Assembly (NCBI GenBank): GCA_034434015.1 | Contig: DAOUAB010000024.1 | Coordinates: 62,001-126,000 of the forward strand | DNA length: 64,000 bases | DNA from: SpSt-583 sp034434015 | Lineage (GTDB): Bacteria > Chloroflexota > Anaerolineae > Anaerolineales > UBA6663 | Reading direction: 5' to 3' | Shown: in pieces, positions 50,435 through 58,579 of the stretch | How positions within the stretch are numbered: the stretch's first letter is position 1 | Layout of the letters: each line of letters starts with the position of its first letter | Made by a program: the position numbers and the translations under genes | The notes under the pieces: generated by a model | The model's input: the letters and a program-made list of their open reading frames with translations, nothing else | What the model was told of the DNA's origin: nothing | The model's database searches: none

Positions 50435-52255
50435 TCACGCCGACGGGTCGGAGGGCGGCGCGGGCTCGCGCGGCGGCGGCGCGGCATCGGGCGCCACGCG
50501 GCGGCGCGTCAACGCCTCGGGCCGGGGCGGTGTGAGCATGCGCGGCGGGGGCGCGCCGGCCAGGTCCACCGGCGGCGCGGCCACGTCCGGCGCCGCCAGC
50601 GCCGCTGAAACCGGGATCAGGGCCGGCAGCCCCGCCGGCTCGCGCGGCGGCGGGAAGGCGGTGTCGCCGGGTTGCCAGCCGTTGTCGCCCAGCAGCGCCA
50701 TCACCGCCTCGTGCCGGAGTTCGTTCTTCTCCAGGAGCGCGTGCGCGATGGCCTGCACCTCGGCCGCATGCTGAGTCAGCAGCGCCTCGGTCTGCTCCTC
50801 CAGCACCTTCCACAATCGTTCCAGCAGCGGCGCGGCCCCGGCCGGGATCGAGCTGCTGCCCGCGTTTTCCGCGCCCAGCACCGGCGGCCCGAAATAGCCG
50901 AGCTGGTAGAGCTGCCACAGGCGCGTCCGGATCTGGCTGAAGTCGCTGCCCGGCCCGCCCGCCGCGCCGCTCCAGTATTCGCCCATGAACAACTTCGTGG
51001 CGACATGCCCGGCCAGGGAGACGACGATCTCGGCCGCGTAGCGCCGCAGCGGCGCGGCGTAGACGTCCACGCGGTCCACCGGCAGGACGTGGCCGAGCGA
51101 GTCGCTGTGCCGCACGATGGTCGCGCGCACGATGCGCTTCTCGGGCATCAGATAGTGGACGGCGACCGCGTGGCCGGCCTCGTGGTACGCGATCTGGCGG
51201 CGCTGATTGGGGTCCAGCTCGTCGATGGGCCGCGCGAAGCCGGACACCTGCTCCTGCAAAGCGCGGTCAATGTCGGACTGTGAGACCCGGTCGCGGCCAT
51301 CGGCCAGCGCCAGGCGGACGGCGTCACGGGTGAGCGCGGCGGCCAGTCGGGCCGGCGTCGCCTGCGGCGTGTCCTCCACGATGGCGTCCACGTCCACGGT
51401 CTCGTCATGCCGGACCTGGCTCAGGTAACCGGCCACGATCGCGCGCCGCCCGGCCCGGTCCGGCGCCTCCACGCGCAGGCGCGTGTCGAAGCGGTCCGGC
51501 CTGAGCAGGGCGGGATCAACCAGGTCGAGGCGGTGGGCCGAGGCCAGGAACAGGAGGGTCCAGTCGCGCCGGGGCGGCCTCCGCCCGAGGCGCGCCGCGA
51601 GCCAGTGGCGGGCGCGCTCCCAGCCGGTGGGATCGTCGAGGTGGTCCAGTTCAGACAACAGGCGCGCCAGCGCGCCGGCGCTCAGAGTCTCGACCTCGTC
51701 AATGTAAGCCAGGCAGGCGCCGTACTCGCGGGCCAGCCCGCGCGCCTGGGCCACGAACCGCCGCATGCGCAGTTCGTCGGCGCCCCACACGGTCCCGCGG
51801 AAGCGCAGGCCCTCCACCGACGCCAGCGGCAGGCCGGCCTCGCCCGCCATCGCCCGGGCGAGCAGTGTCTTGCCGGCGCCGGGCGGGCCGACCAGCAGCA
51901 CGCCGTGGATGAAACGGCCGCCCATCGCCGCGAATTGCCGGCGCTGTGAGAGCAGGCGCAGCCACTGCCGGGCCAGGGCCACCAAATGAGGCTGTCCCCA
52001 GTAAGCGTCCAGCGTGATCGAGCGCGGGTCGCCGGGCCGGATGACGTCCCCGGGCGCGCGGCCCAGCAACCCCACGAGCGCGGCTACGGCCGCGCCCAAC
52101 CCGGCCAGCCCCAGCCCGAGCCAGGCCAGCGCGGCCAGCAGCGGCGGGTTGAAGACCCCGGCGTAGACGAGGAGGGCGGCCAGCACCCCCCAGAGCCACG
52201 CGCTCGCGAGAAGGCGGGTGAGGCGGCGGAAGAGCGGCGGTTGAGTGCGGGTCAT
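50435..52255 (-). CDS. FtsH-like membrane AAA+ ATPase with M41 zinc protease motif
   Basis: A 606-residue protein. Two N-terminal hydrophobic helices (about 17-65) are joined by a very short loop, unlike the long extracytoplasmic domain of classical FtsH. The AAA module has Walker A VGPPGAGKTLLARAMAG near 122 and a Walker B-like CLAYIDEVETLS near 183. The protease domain has AYHEAGHAVAVHYL near 355 with the HEAGH zinc site. C-terminal alanine/proline-rich tail. It may degrade membrane proteins, but the Walker B and arginine-finger regions are divergent. It follows the phosphatase gene by six bases. Confidence 0.85.
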   Translation of the reverse strand: MTRTQPPLFRRLTRLLASAWLWGVLAALLVYAGVFNPPLLAALAWLGLGLAGLGAAVAALVGLLGRAPGDVIRPGDPRSITLDAYWGQPHLVALARQWLRLLSQRRQFAAMGGRFIHGVLLVGPPGAGKTLLARAMAGEAGLPLASVEGLRFRGTVWGADELRMRRFVAQARGLAREYGACLAYIDEVETLSAGALARLLSELDHLDDPTGWERARHWLAARLGRRPPRRDWTLLFLASAHRLDLVDPALLRPDRFDTRLRVEAPDRAGRRAIVAGYLSQVRHDETVDVDAIVEDTPQATPARLAAALTRDAVRLALADGRDRVSQSDIDRALQEQVSGFARPIDELDPNQRRQIAYHEAGHAVAVHYLMPEKRIVRATIVRHSDSLGHVLPVDRVDVYAAPLRRYAAEIVVSLAGHVATKLFMGEYWSGAAGGPGSDFSQIRTRLWQLYQLGYFGPPVLGAENAGSSSIPAGAAPLLERLWKVLEEQTEALLTQHAAEVQAIAHALLEKNELRHEAVMALLGDNGWQPGDTAFPPPREPAGLPALIPVSAALAAPDVAAPPVDLAGAPPPRMLTPPRPEALTRRRVAPDAAPPPREPAPPSDPSA

Positions 52256-52261
52256 CGCCGG

Positions 52262-52867
52262 TCAGGCTGCGCCATCGACGGGCGCGGTCTCGCCCAGGCT
52301 GACCACATAGACGCGGTCGCCCTTGACCGAGAGGCGCGCGAAGCTGGCGTTGGCGAAGCGGAAGGTGACGGTGCGGCCGGGCGGGATACCGAGCTGGACG
52401 GCCAGGTAGGCGTTGAGTGTGCCGCCGTGGCTGACGACGGCGACGGTCTCATCCGGGTGCGCGGCCAGGATGGCCTGGAAGGCCGCCTGCGAGCGCTCGG
52501 TCAGGGCCGCCTGGGCCTCGCCGCCGGGCGGGCCGGCGATCCACCAGCCCGGGTGGTAATGCTCTGGGTAGCGTTCCCGCACCTGGGCCTCGGTCAGGCC
52601 GGACCACTCGCCGACGTGGCGCTCCTTAAGCCGGTCGTCCAGGCGCAGGTCGAGGCCCTGGGACCGGGCCAGAGGTTCGGCGGTCTGCCGGGCGCGGGCC
52701 AGCGGGCTGCTGTACACGGCCGCAAACGTCTCGGCGCGCAGGTGCGCGGCCAGCGCCGCCGCCTGTTGCTGCCCGACCTCATCCAGCGGCGGGTCGGCCT
52801 GGCCCTGCCAGCGGCCCTGGGCGTTCCAGGTAGAGCGGGCGTGACGGATGAGATATAGCACGGTCAT
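52262..52867 (-). CDS. Histidine phosphatase family protein (phosphoglycerate-mutase-like)
   Basis: A 201-residue enzyme. The phosphohistidine motif LIRHARSTWNAQGRWQG is near residue 6 (RHA/G), the second half-site ERHVGEWSGL near 86 and the catalytic VVSHGGTLNAYL near 150. These fit a broad-specificity phosphatase (CobC/GpmB-like). The ATG overlaps the stop of the NBR1-Ig lipoprotein gene as ATGA, and the FtsH-like gene follows after six bases. The substrate is unknown; alpha-ribazole phosphatase is one option, with no cobalamin genes nearby. Confidence 0.9.
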   Translation of the reverse strand: MTVLYLIRHARSTWNAQGRWQGQADPPLDEVGQQQAAALAAHLRAETFAAVYSSPLARARQTAEPLARSQGLDLRLDDRLKERHVGEWSGLTEAQVRERYPEHYHPGWWIAGPPGGEAQAALTERSQAAFQAILAAHPDETVAVVSHGGTLNAYLAVQLGIPPGRTVTFRFANASFARLSVKGDRVYVVSLGETAPVDGAA

Positions 52868-53913
52868 GGCTGGCAGGTCAGAGTGAAGGCGACGGGCTCG
52901 GACGCGATCTCGTTGGGGGCGGTGACGCGCAGACGGGCGGAGCCGGCCACGCTGTTGCGCATCTCGAGGCTGTACGACAACCCGAAGGTCTGCGGCCCCG
53001 GCCCCGGGAAAGCGCCCTCGATGGGGTCCGGCAATGTAAACGTGAAGCCTGGCGTCTGGGAGGTGGCCTCGAGCTGATAACGGACGGTCCCGGCGCCCTG
53101 CACTTCGAGCACCCCGATGAAGACGAGCGTGTGCGGGCACGGGCCGGCGTAGTCGGCCGCCTCCATGCGCAGGGTCGCGGAGGTGACGCGCAGCGATTCG
53201 CCGGGGGCGATGGTGGGGCGCGGGCCGGCTGTGGCCCCGGCCGGGATGATCACCACCTGCACATAGAGCGCCTCGTTGCCGCCCGCGCCGACGCCGAAGA
53301 GAGTCCCGGCTGCGGAGCGAAGCTGCCAGAAGCCGGTGCGCACGCCGGTCGTCTCGGGCATGGTCATGGGGACGGAGAGGTCCGCGGTCTGGCCGGGGGC
53401 CACCGTCTGGCCGAGGGGGACGGCGTCCGCCGCGCCGAACGACTCGCCGCGCACATAGACCAGCTCATAACCTGGCCCCCAGGTGGTGGCGCCGGCGTTG
53501 CGCACGCGCCAGGTCTTGGTCACCGGCGATCCGGCGGCGACTTCGCTGCCGTCCGGCAACGTGACGTCGGCCACGAACTCGGCCTTGTCCACGGCCGCCG
53601 CGGTGGGCGTCTCCGCGAGCGTGGCCGTCGCCGAGAGGGCGGCGGTGGCCGAGAGAGCGACCGTCGCCGTGACGGCCGGCGTGCTGGACGGGGGCGGCGT
53701 ATCGGTAGCCGTCGGCGCGGGCGTGGTGGTGGGCAAAGGCGTGACGGTGGCGGCCGGCGGCAGCGTGGGCATGCGCGGCGAGGGCGTCGGCGGCTGGAGG
53801 GTGGGGGTCGGTGTGGCGGCGGGGGCCGCGGTGCACGCGCACAGGACCAGGGCCAGTGAAGCGGCCCATGCCAGGATGCGGCTCAGATCGTGATGTCCGT
53901 ATAGCTCCGCCAT
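52864..53913 (-). CDS. Secreted lipoprotein with NBR1-Ig-like domain
   Basis: A 349-residue predicted lipoprotein. The signal peptide (ILAWAASLALVLCAC) has a lipobox cysteine near residue 26, followed by a 90-residue Pro/Thr/Ala linker. Residues of about 112-225 form an NBR1-Ig-like domain (FVADVTLPDGSEVAAG, VTKTWRVRNAGATTWGPGYE, GFWQLRSAAGTLFGVG). A second beta-domain (CPHTLVFIGVLEVQGAGTVR) completes it. It lies 31 bp downstream of the glyA-gcvT fusion on the same strand and overlaps the phosphatase gene. Confidence 0.85.
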   Translation of the reverse strand: MAELYGHHDLSRILAWAASLALVLCACTAAPAATPTPTLQPPTPSPRMPTLPPAATVTPLPTTTPAPTATDTPPPSSTPAVTATVALSATAALSATATLAETPTAAAVDKAEFVADVTLPDGSEVAAGSPVTKTWRVRNAGATTWGPGYELVYVRGESFGAADAVPLGQTVAPGQTADLSVPMTMPETTGVRTGFWQLRSAAGTLFGVGAGGNEALYVQVVIIPAGATAGPRPTIAPGESLRVTSATLRMEAADYAGPCPHTLVFIGVLEVQGAGTVRYQLEATSQTPGFTFTLPDPIEGAFPGPGPQTFGLSYSLEMRNSVAGSARLRVTAPNEIASEPVAFTLTCQP

Positions 53914-53944
53914 GGCCTACTCCAGCCTGTCGTCTGCCTCCTGC

Positions 53945-56900
53945 CTATTTCTTCTTCGGGAACCGGCTCAGCACCGTGGCCGCCTCCGGCGGGCGGACCT
54001 TGACGCCCCTGGCCGTCAGCGCCGCCTCCACCTCGGCCCGCGTGGCCGGCCGCGGCGCCGCCGCCGCGAAGGCCTCGGCCGCGCCCTGCATGACCAGGAT
54101 CGGCGTGCCCTCGTCGAGGTGGGCGAAGTCCAGATAGGCCTGGCCGCTGCGGAAGCCGTCGGTGTCGATGGAGCAGCAGGTCACCTCGCCGATGACGCGC
54201 CCGTCGGCCGCCAGCACCGGGTCGCCGTTGTGGGCCATGCGCCCGCTCTTGGCGTCGAAGCGGAAGCGGGTCACCTCGGACCGGCGCTCGCGCTCCTGGG
54301 CCAGGAAAGCCTTGCGGCCGATGAACCAGGGTTTGTGGACCTTGACGTAGGAATCGAAGCCGGCGTCGCCCACGCCCAGGTCCAGGTGCCCGGCCATCTC
54401 GTCGCCGTACAGCGGCAGGCCGGCCTCGGTGCGCAGCGAGTCGCGCGCGGCCAGCCCGCACGGCTTCAGGCCGAACGGTTTGCCGGCGGCCAGCAGCGCG
54501 TTCCACAGGTCCACGGCCCGGTCCGGGTGGACGAAGAGTTCGAAGCCCATCTGCTCGCCGGTGTAGCCGGTGCGGGCCGCGATCAGGTCAAAGCCGGCGA
54601 TGACGACCTGGGTGAGTTGAGTGCGCGCCAGCGCCTTGATCCGCTTCGTCGTCGCCGTATCCGCGCCCAGGGCCAGCAGGATGTCGCGCGCCCGGGGCCC
54701 CTGCAGGGCGAGGTCCACGCGCTGGTCGGCGCCGCTCTCCGGCGCGCGCAGGTTCCTCAGGCTCACCCCCGGCCGCGCGGGCGCTTTGGCCCAGGGCCGG
54801 TCCGCGTCGATCAGGACCTCGCCGCGCAACACGGCGTTCGCCCAGGCCCAGTCCTTGTCGTCGTTGCTGGCGTTGACCACCATCAGGTAGTGGTCGGGCG
54901 CCAGGCAGTAGACGTAGCAGTCGTCGTGGACGTGGGCATCCGGGGCCAACAGGTGCGCGTACTGGCTCTCGCCCGGCCGGAGCGCGGTGACCTCGTTGCC
55001 CACCAGCGCGTCCAGGAACTGGGCGGCGTGCTCGCCGCGCACGTCCCACACGCCCATGTGGCTGACGTCGAACAGGCCGGCGGCCTGGCGCGTGGCCAGG
55101 TGCTCGTCCAGCACGCCCGTGTACTGCACGGGCATCTCCCAGCCGGCGAAGGGCACCATCTTGGCGCCCAGGGCGCGGTGCGTCTCGTTCAGGCGCGTCT
55201 TCTTCAGCGGCGGGTCCTCGGGCTCCTTCCACTGGAAGGCGGGCAGCGCTTCGGGCGCGGCGACCGCCCACAGGGACATGCCGACGAAGTACGGCTTGCT
55301 CATGTCCAGGCCGTCGCCGGCAACCCGGGGCAGGGCCGCCGCCGGCTGCGGCTCGCGCACATAGACCGGGCCGGGGAGCTTGCGCTGGAGGTCGATCAGG
55401 TCGGGCGCCACATAACCATCCGAAAGGTCGCGCAGCCAGGCGGCGACCAGGGCCGCCTTTTCGGCAGGGATCGTCAGGGCGTAGAGACGACCCGCCGGGT
55501 CATCTCGGCGCGTCAGCACCCCCTCCACCTGTCCCTTGGGGGTGTACAGCCGCGTGGCCTGGCTCGCGCCGGGCGCGAGCGCGTACACGTCGCTGGTCGT
55601 CGCCCAATAGAGGAATTCCTCGGCGCGCTCGCCGGCGATCTCCAGGGCGGCGTAGGGCGCGTCCGGGGCCGCGTCATCCAGGTAATAGAAGTGTGGGTAC
55701 CCGTGCTGGCTGGGCTGATAGTCGATGCCGGCCTGGCGGGCCAGGTCGCGCACCTTGAGCTTGGCGTCGTTGAAGGCGTCGAAGTCGATCTTGGCCCGGA
55801 ACAGGTCGCCCTTGCGGCCCGGGTACTTGTACGGTTTGCAGGCCTTGAGCACCGCCGCGATCAGGTCGCCGAGCGCGTCGATTTCGGCCTCGCGGAAGCC
55901 GCGTTGCGTCACCCAGGGCGTGCCCAGGCGCAGGCCGGAGGGCGCGGCCGCCGACCGGTCTCCGGGGATGGTGTTGCGGTTGACCACGATGCCGGCCAGG
56001 TCCAGGATGCGGGCGGCCACGTCGCCCATGAGCGGCGTGCCATCCGGGCCGCGGACGGATTTGCAGTCGATGTTGAACAGGTGGCTCTCAGTGCCGCCGA
56101 AGGCCAGGGCCAGGCCGTTGGCCTGCAGGCGCGCGGCCAGGCGCGCGGCGTTCTTCACCGTCTGGGCCTGCAGCTCTTTAAACTGCGGCGTCTGCGCCAG
56201 CCGGAGCGTGGTCGCCAGGGCGGCGAAGACGTGGACGTGCGGGCCGCCCTGCTCGCCCGGGAAGACGGCGCGGTCAATGCGGCGCGAGAGCGCCGGGTCG
56301 GTGGTGAGGATGCAGGCGCCGCGCGGCCCGTGCAGGGTCTTGTGGGTGGTGAAGGTCGTGACATGGGCGAGGCCGACCGGCGAGGGGTAGACGCCGGCCG
56401 CGATCAGGCCGGCGACGTGGGCCATGTCGGCCAGCAGGTACGCGCCGACCGCGTCGGCGATCTCGCGGAAGCGCTTGAAGTCCGCGATCCACGGGTACGA
56501 TGAGTAGCCGACGATGATCATCTTCGGCCTGTGTTCGCGCGCCAGGCGCTCGACCTCGTCCATGTCGATGCGGCCGGTCTGCTCGTTGATCGTGTAGGCC
56601 ACGACCTTGTAATACCTGCCGGAGCGGTTGGCCGGCGAGCCGTGGGTGAGGTGGCCGCCGTAGAGCAGGTTCAGGCCCATGACCGTATCGCCGGGGTTCA
56701 CCAGGGCGTTGTACACGGCGTTGTTGGCGGGCGCGCCGGAGAGGGCCTGGACGTTGACGTAGAGCTGGTCGGGGGTCAGCCCGTTGGCGGCGAAGACCTC
56801 GGCGCAGCGGCGGCGGGCCAGGGCCTCGACGATGTCGGCGTACTCGGTGCCCTTGTAGTAGCGCGGGTCGCCGTAGCGGCGGAAATGGCCGAGGCGGGCC

Positions 56901-57133
56901 TCGTAGTTCAGGATCTCGGCCTCGGGCAGGAAGCGCGTCTCTTCATCCGGGTAACCTTCGGCGTAGAGGTTTTGGAAGCGCGAGCCGAGCGCCTCCAGCA
57001 CCGCCTCCGGGGCGGCGGACTCGGACGGGATCAGGATGAGCTTGCGGTACTGCCGTTCGGCCTCGATCTGGCACAGTTCGTAGACCTCGGGGTCGAGGTC
57101 GCGCAACGAGCCGCGGAAGAGAGAGTCGGACAT
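53945..57133 (-). CDS. glyA-gcvT: Serine hydroxymethyltransferase-aminomethyltransferase (GlyA-GcvT) fusion protein
   Basis: One uninterrupted 1062-codon frame. Residues 1 to about 475 are SHMT: LILIPSESAAPEAVLEALGS, YAEGYPDEETRFLPEAE, LADMAHVAGLIAAG and the PLP lysine in FTTHKTLHGPRGA near 264. Residues of about 640-1062 are glycine cleavage T protein: LNETHRALGAKMVPFAGWEM, GLFDVSHMGVWDVRG, a catalytic-type Asp in HDDCYVYCL, ARTGYTGEQMGFELFV and GLAARDSLRTEAGLPLYGDE. About 165 residues lie between, with weak GcvT/YgfZ-like sequence. GGAG is seven bases before ATG 57133. The fusion would link methylene-THF made by T protein to serine synthesis from glycine. An internal ATG at 55303 could in principle give separate GcvT, but no good ribosome-binding site precedes it. 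Confidence 0.95.
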   Translation of the reverse strand: MSDSLFRGSLRDLDPEVYELCQIEAERQYRKLILIPSESAAPEAVLEALGSRFQNLYAEGYPDEETRFLPEAEILNYEARLGHFRRYGDPRYYKGTEYADIVEALARRRCAEVFAANGLTPDQLYVNVQALSGAPANNAVYNALVNPGDTVMGLNLLYGGHLTHGSPANRSGRYYKVVAYTINEQTGRIDMDEVERLAREHRPKMIIVGYSSYPWIADFKRFREIADAVGAYLLADMAHVAGLIAAGVYPSPVGLAHVTTFTTHKTLHGPRGACILTTDPALSRRIDRAVFPGEQGGPHVHVFAALATTLRLAQTPQFKELQAQTVKNAARLAARLQANGLALAFGGTESHLFNIDCKSVRGPDGTPLMGDVAARILDLAGIVVNRNTIPGDRSAAAPSGLRLGTPWVTQRGFREAEIDALGDLIAAVLKACKPYKYPGRKGDLFRAKIDFDAFNDAKLKVRDLARQAGIDYQPSQHGYPHFYYLDDAAPDAPYAALEIAGERAEEFLYWATTSDVYALAPGASQATRLYTPKGQVEGVLTRRDDPAGRLYALTIPAEKAALVAAWLRDLSDGYVAPDLIDLQRKLPGPVYVREPQPAAALPRVAGDGLDMSKPYFVGMSLWAVAAPEALPAFQWKEPEDPPLKKTRLNETHRALGAKMVPFAGWEMPVQYTGVLDEHLATRQAAGLFDVSHMGVWDVRGEHAAQFLDALVGNEVTALRPGESQYAHLLAPDAHVHDDCYVYCLAPDHYLMVVNASNDDKDWAWANAVLRGEVLIDADRPWAKAPARPGVSLRNLRAPESGADQRVDLALQGPRARDILLALGADTATTKRIKALARTQLTQVVIAGFDLIAARTGYTGEQMGFELFVHPDRAVDLWNALLAAGKPFGLKPCGLAARDSLRTEAGLPLYGDEMAGHLDLGVGDAGFDSYVKVHKPWFIGRKAFLAQERERRSEVTRFRFDAKSGRMAHNGDPVLAADGRVIGEVTCCSIDTDGFRSGQAYLDFAHLDEGTPILVMQGAAEAFAAAAPRPATRAEVEAALTARGVKVRPPEAATVLSRFPKKK

Positions 57134-57182
57134 AGATAACTCCAGGTGAGTGTGGAGGCTAAGGAGCGGGGGAGCAGGGGGG

Positions 57183-57211
57183 ATTGTAGGCGGCGCAGAG
57201 GGAGCCGTCAA
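57183..57211 (-). promoter_or_regulatory. Consensus promoter TTGACG-17-TACAAT for glyA-gcvT
   Basis: Minus-strand TTGACG (57206-57211) and TACAAT (57183-57188), spacer 17. Transcription would start near 57176 with a leader of about 43 bases; no glycine aptamer motifs are seen in it. Confidence 0.78.
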
Positions 57212-57246
57212 GGAAACCGGCCGGAAACAAGATCAGCGGCGTCCGC

Positions 57247-57284
57247 AAAACGCAGGACAGCGTGAGGCGGGCTCACGCTGTCCT
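57247..57284 (-). terminator. Intrinsic terminator after the four-helix membrane protein gene
   Basis: Perfect 13-bp stem (57254-57266 with 57272-57284), five-base loop. On the minus strand it is followed by GCG then UUUU (57247-57250). It separates the upstream genes from the glyA-gcvT promoter. Confidence 0.75.
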
Positions 57285-57386
57285 GGCAGGCGGGGCCGAT
57301 AAGAGATCGGCTGCGGCGTCAGCGCGTAACTCGAATCGGCGGGTTGATGGCCTCATTGTCGGCCGGCAGGACATCGCGGGCGCTCG

Positions 57387-57824
57387 TCACGCGGACGATC
57401 TGCCCAGCGCTCTCCAGAGCGCCCCGTACGCCGCCGCCATGATCAGCAGGCCGAAGCCGTCGAAGAGGATGAAGCGCAGGCCGGTGCCGGCGAGCGCCGC
57501 GTGCGCCGGCGGCAGGCCGAGCCACAGCCAGGTCTCCCCGGCCAGGCCGAGGGCCTGCTGAACCAGCACCACGCCAAACAGGGTGAAGTGTGCGCGCGGG
57601 CGCCACAGCACCGGGGGATAGGTGGCGTTCCACATCAGGAACAGGAGCCCGAACGCCTGCACGACGATCCGGCCCGGCGTCCCGTCGAGCTCAAAAGCCG
57701 GCGCATAGAGTTCGGGCTGGAGAAGGAAGGCGAGGGCGCAGGCCACGTTGACGAGGAACACCAGGCCCGCAGCGCCGCGCGCGGCCCACTCCGCCGCCGT
57801 TCGCCGGCGCGCTGCTTCCGCCAT
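57387..57824 (-). CDS. Four-helix membrane protein, function unknown
   Basis: A 145-residue protein starting MAEAARRRTAAEWAARGAAG at 57824, with four hydrophobic stretches (LVFLVNVACALAFLLQ, IVVQAFGLLFLMWNATYPPV, FTLFGVVLVQQALGLA, ILFDGFGLLIMAAAYGALW). The NATYPP and RxHFTLF features are common in small DoxX/DUF-type membrane proteins, but I cannot name the family. The 5-prime end lies inside a direct repeat that duplicates the 3-prime end of the adjacent ydeI-like gene, so the true start is less certain. Confidence 0.6.
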   Translation of the reverse strand: MAEAARRRTAAEWAARGAAGLVFLVNVACALAFLLQPELYAPAFELDGTPGRIVVQAFGLLFLMWNATYPPVLWRPRAHFTLFGVVLVQQALGLAGETWLWLGLPPAHAALAGTGLRFILFDGFGLLIMAAAYGALWRALGRSSA

Positions 57825-57912
57825 TGGTTCGCGCGCTGGTTCTGCGCCGCCAGCGCCGGCTGGCGCGTCATGGACGCCACTGGTTCGCACGTTTGTTTTG
57901 CGCCGCCAGCCG
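57821..57912 (-). repeat. Two-copy direct repeat: duplicated 3-prime end of the YdeI-like gene
   Basis: The block CCATTGGTTCGC...TGCGCCGCCAGC starting at 57821 recurs with small changes starting at 57877, about 56 bases apart. The second copy encodes the last residues of the YdeI-like protein (LAAQNKRANQWRP); the first would encode LAAQNQRANQWRK in the same sense but lies outside the gene. Confidence 0.7.
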
Positions 57913-58446
57913 CGCAGTCTCCTCGACGCGTTTGGCGCGCGTCTCCGGCTTCCTGGCGTTGGCGATCCACTCCAGGATGCCGCGCTTGACCGAGCGCGGG
58001 AAAGCGTCGAAGTATGACCGGGCGCCCGGCCTGGCCGCCAGCGCCTGCTCGAGATCGGGCGGGACCTCCAGCGCCTCCACCGCGTCCAGCGCGTTCCATG
58101 AGCCGTCGCGTTTGGCGGCCTCAACTTTGGCCAGCCCGGCCGGCGCCATCAACCCCGCCTCGATCAGCCTCTCCACACGTTGTTTGTTGGGCCGGGACCA
58201 GCCGGTGCCGGGCTTGCGCGGCGCGAACCACAGCATCGAGCGCTCGTCGTCCAGCTTATTGGGCTTGCTGTCCACCCAGCCGAAGCACAGCGCCTCCTCC
58301 ACGGCCTCGTCGTATTCGAAGCGCGGCTTGCCGGCGGCCTTCTTGTAGCTGATCAGCCAGACGCCCTCGGCGCGGGTGTGGTTCTGCTCGAGCCAGCGCC
58401 GCCACGCGGCCCGGCTCTTGGGGTGGATGGAGTTGGGCGGATGCAT
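57868..58446 (-). CDS. YdeI/OmpD-associated family protein
   Basis: A 192-residue protein of the YdeI family (bacteriocin-protection/OmpD-associated by annotation; mechanism unknown). It shows SRAAWRRWLEQNHTRAEGVW then LISYKK near residue 11, EYDEAVEEALCFGWVDSKPN near 44 and YFDAFPRSVKRGILEWI near 145, followed by the usual basic tail. The ATG at 58446 lies four bases after the 3-prime end of the tRNA-Val gene and has no ribosome-binding site. Confidence 0.85.
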   Translation of the reverse strand: MHPPNSIHPKSRAAWRRWLEQNHTRAEGVWLISYKKAAGKPRFEYDEAVEEALCFGWVDSKPNKLDDERSMLWFAPRKPGTGWSRPNKQRVERLIEAGLMAPAGLAKVEAAKRDGSWNALDAVEALEVPPDLEQALAARPGARSYFDAFPRSVKRGILEWIANARKPETRAKRVEETARLAAQNKRANQWRP

Positions 58447-58450
58447 GCAA

Positions 58451-58522
58451 TGCCCCCTGTAGGACTCGAACCTACAACCCCACGGATGTAAGCCGTGTGC
58501 TCTGCCATTGAGCTAAGGGGAC
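58451..58522 (-). tRNA. tRNA-Val (anticodon TAC)
   Basis: 72 nucleotides forming a complete cloverleaf on the minus strand: acceptor GTCCCCT with AGGGGGC plus discriminator A, D-arm GCTC/GAGC, anticodon stem CACGG/CCGTG with loop CTTACAT (anticodon TAC), and T-arm GTAGG-TTCGAGT-CCTAC. No CCA is encoded. The acceptor has one G-T pair. Confidence 0.95.
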
Positions 58523-58579
58523 GTGCTTGAAATTATAAATCCCAACGGCCAAATCCCAAATCCCGGGCGCGGAACGGCC

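Noticed and set aside
53912..56503. An 863-codon open frame antisense to glyA-gcvT
   Set aside because: Composition is typical of shadow frames in GC-rich DNA and the fusion gene has strong motifs throughout.
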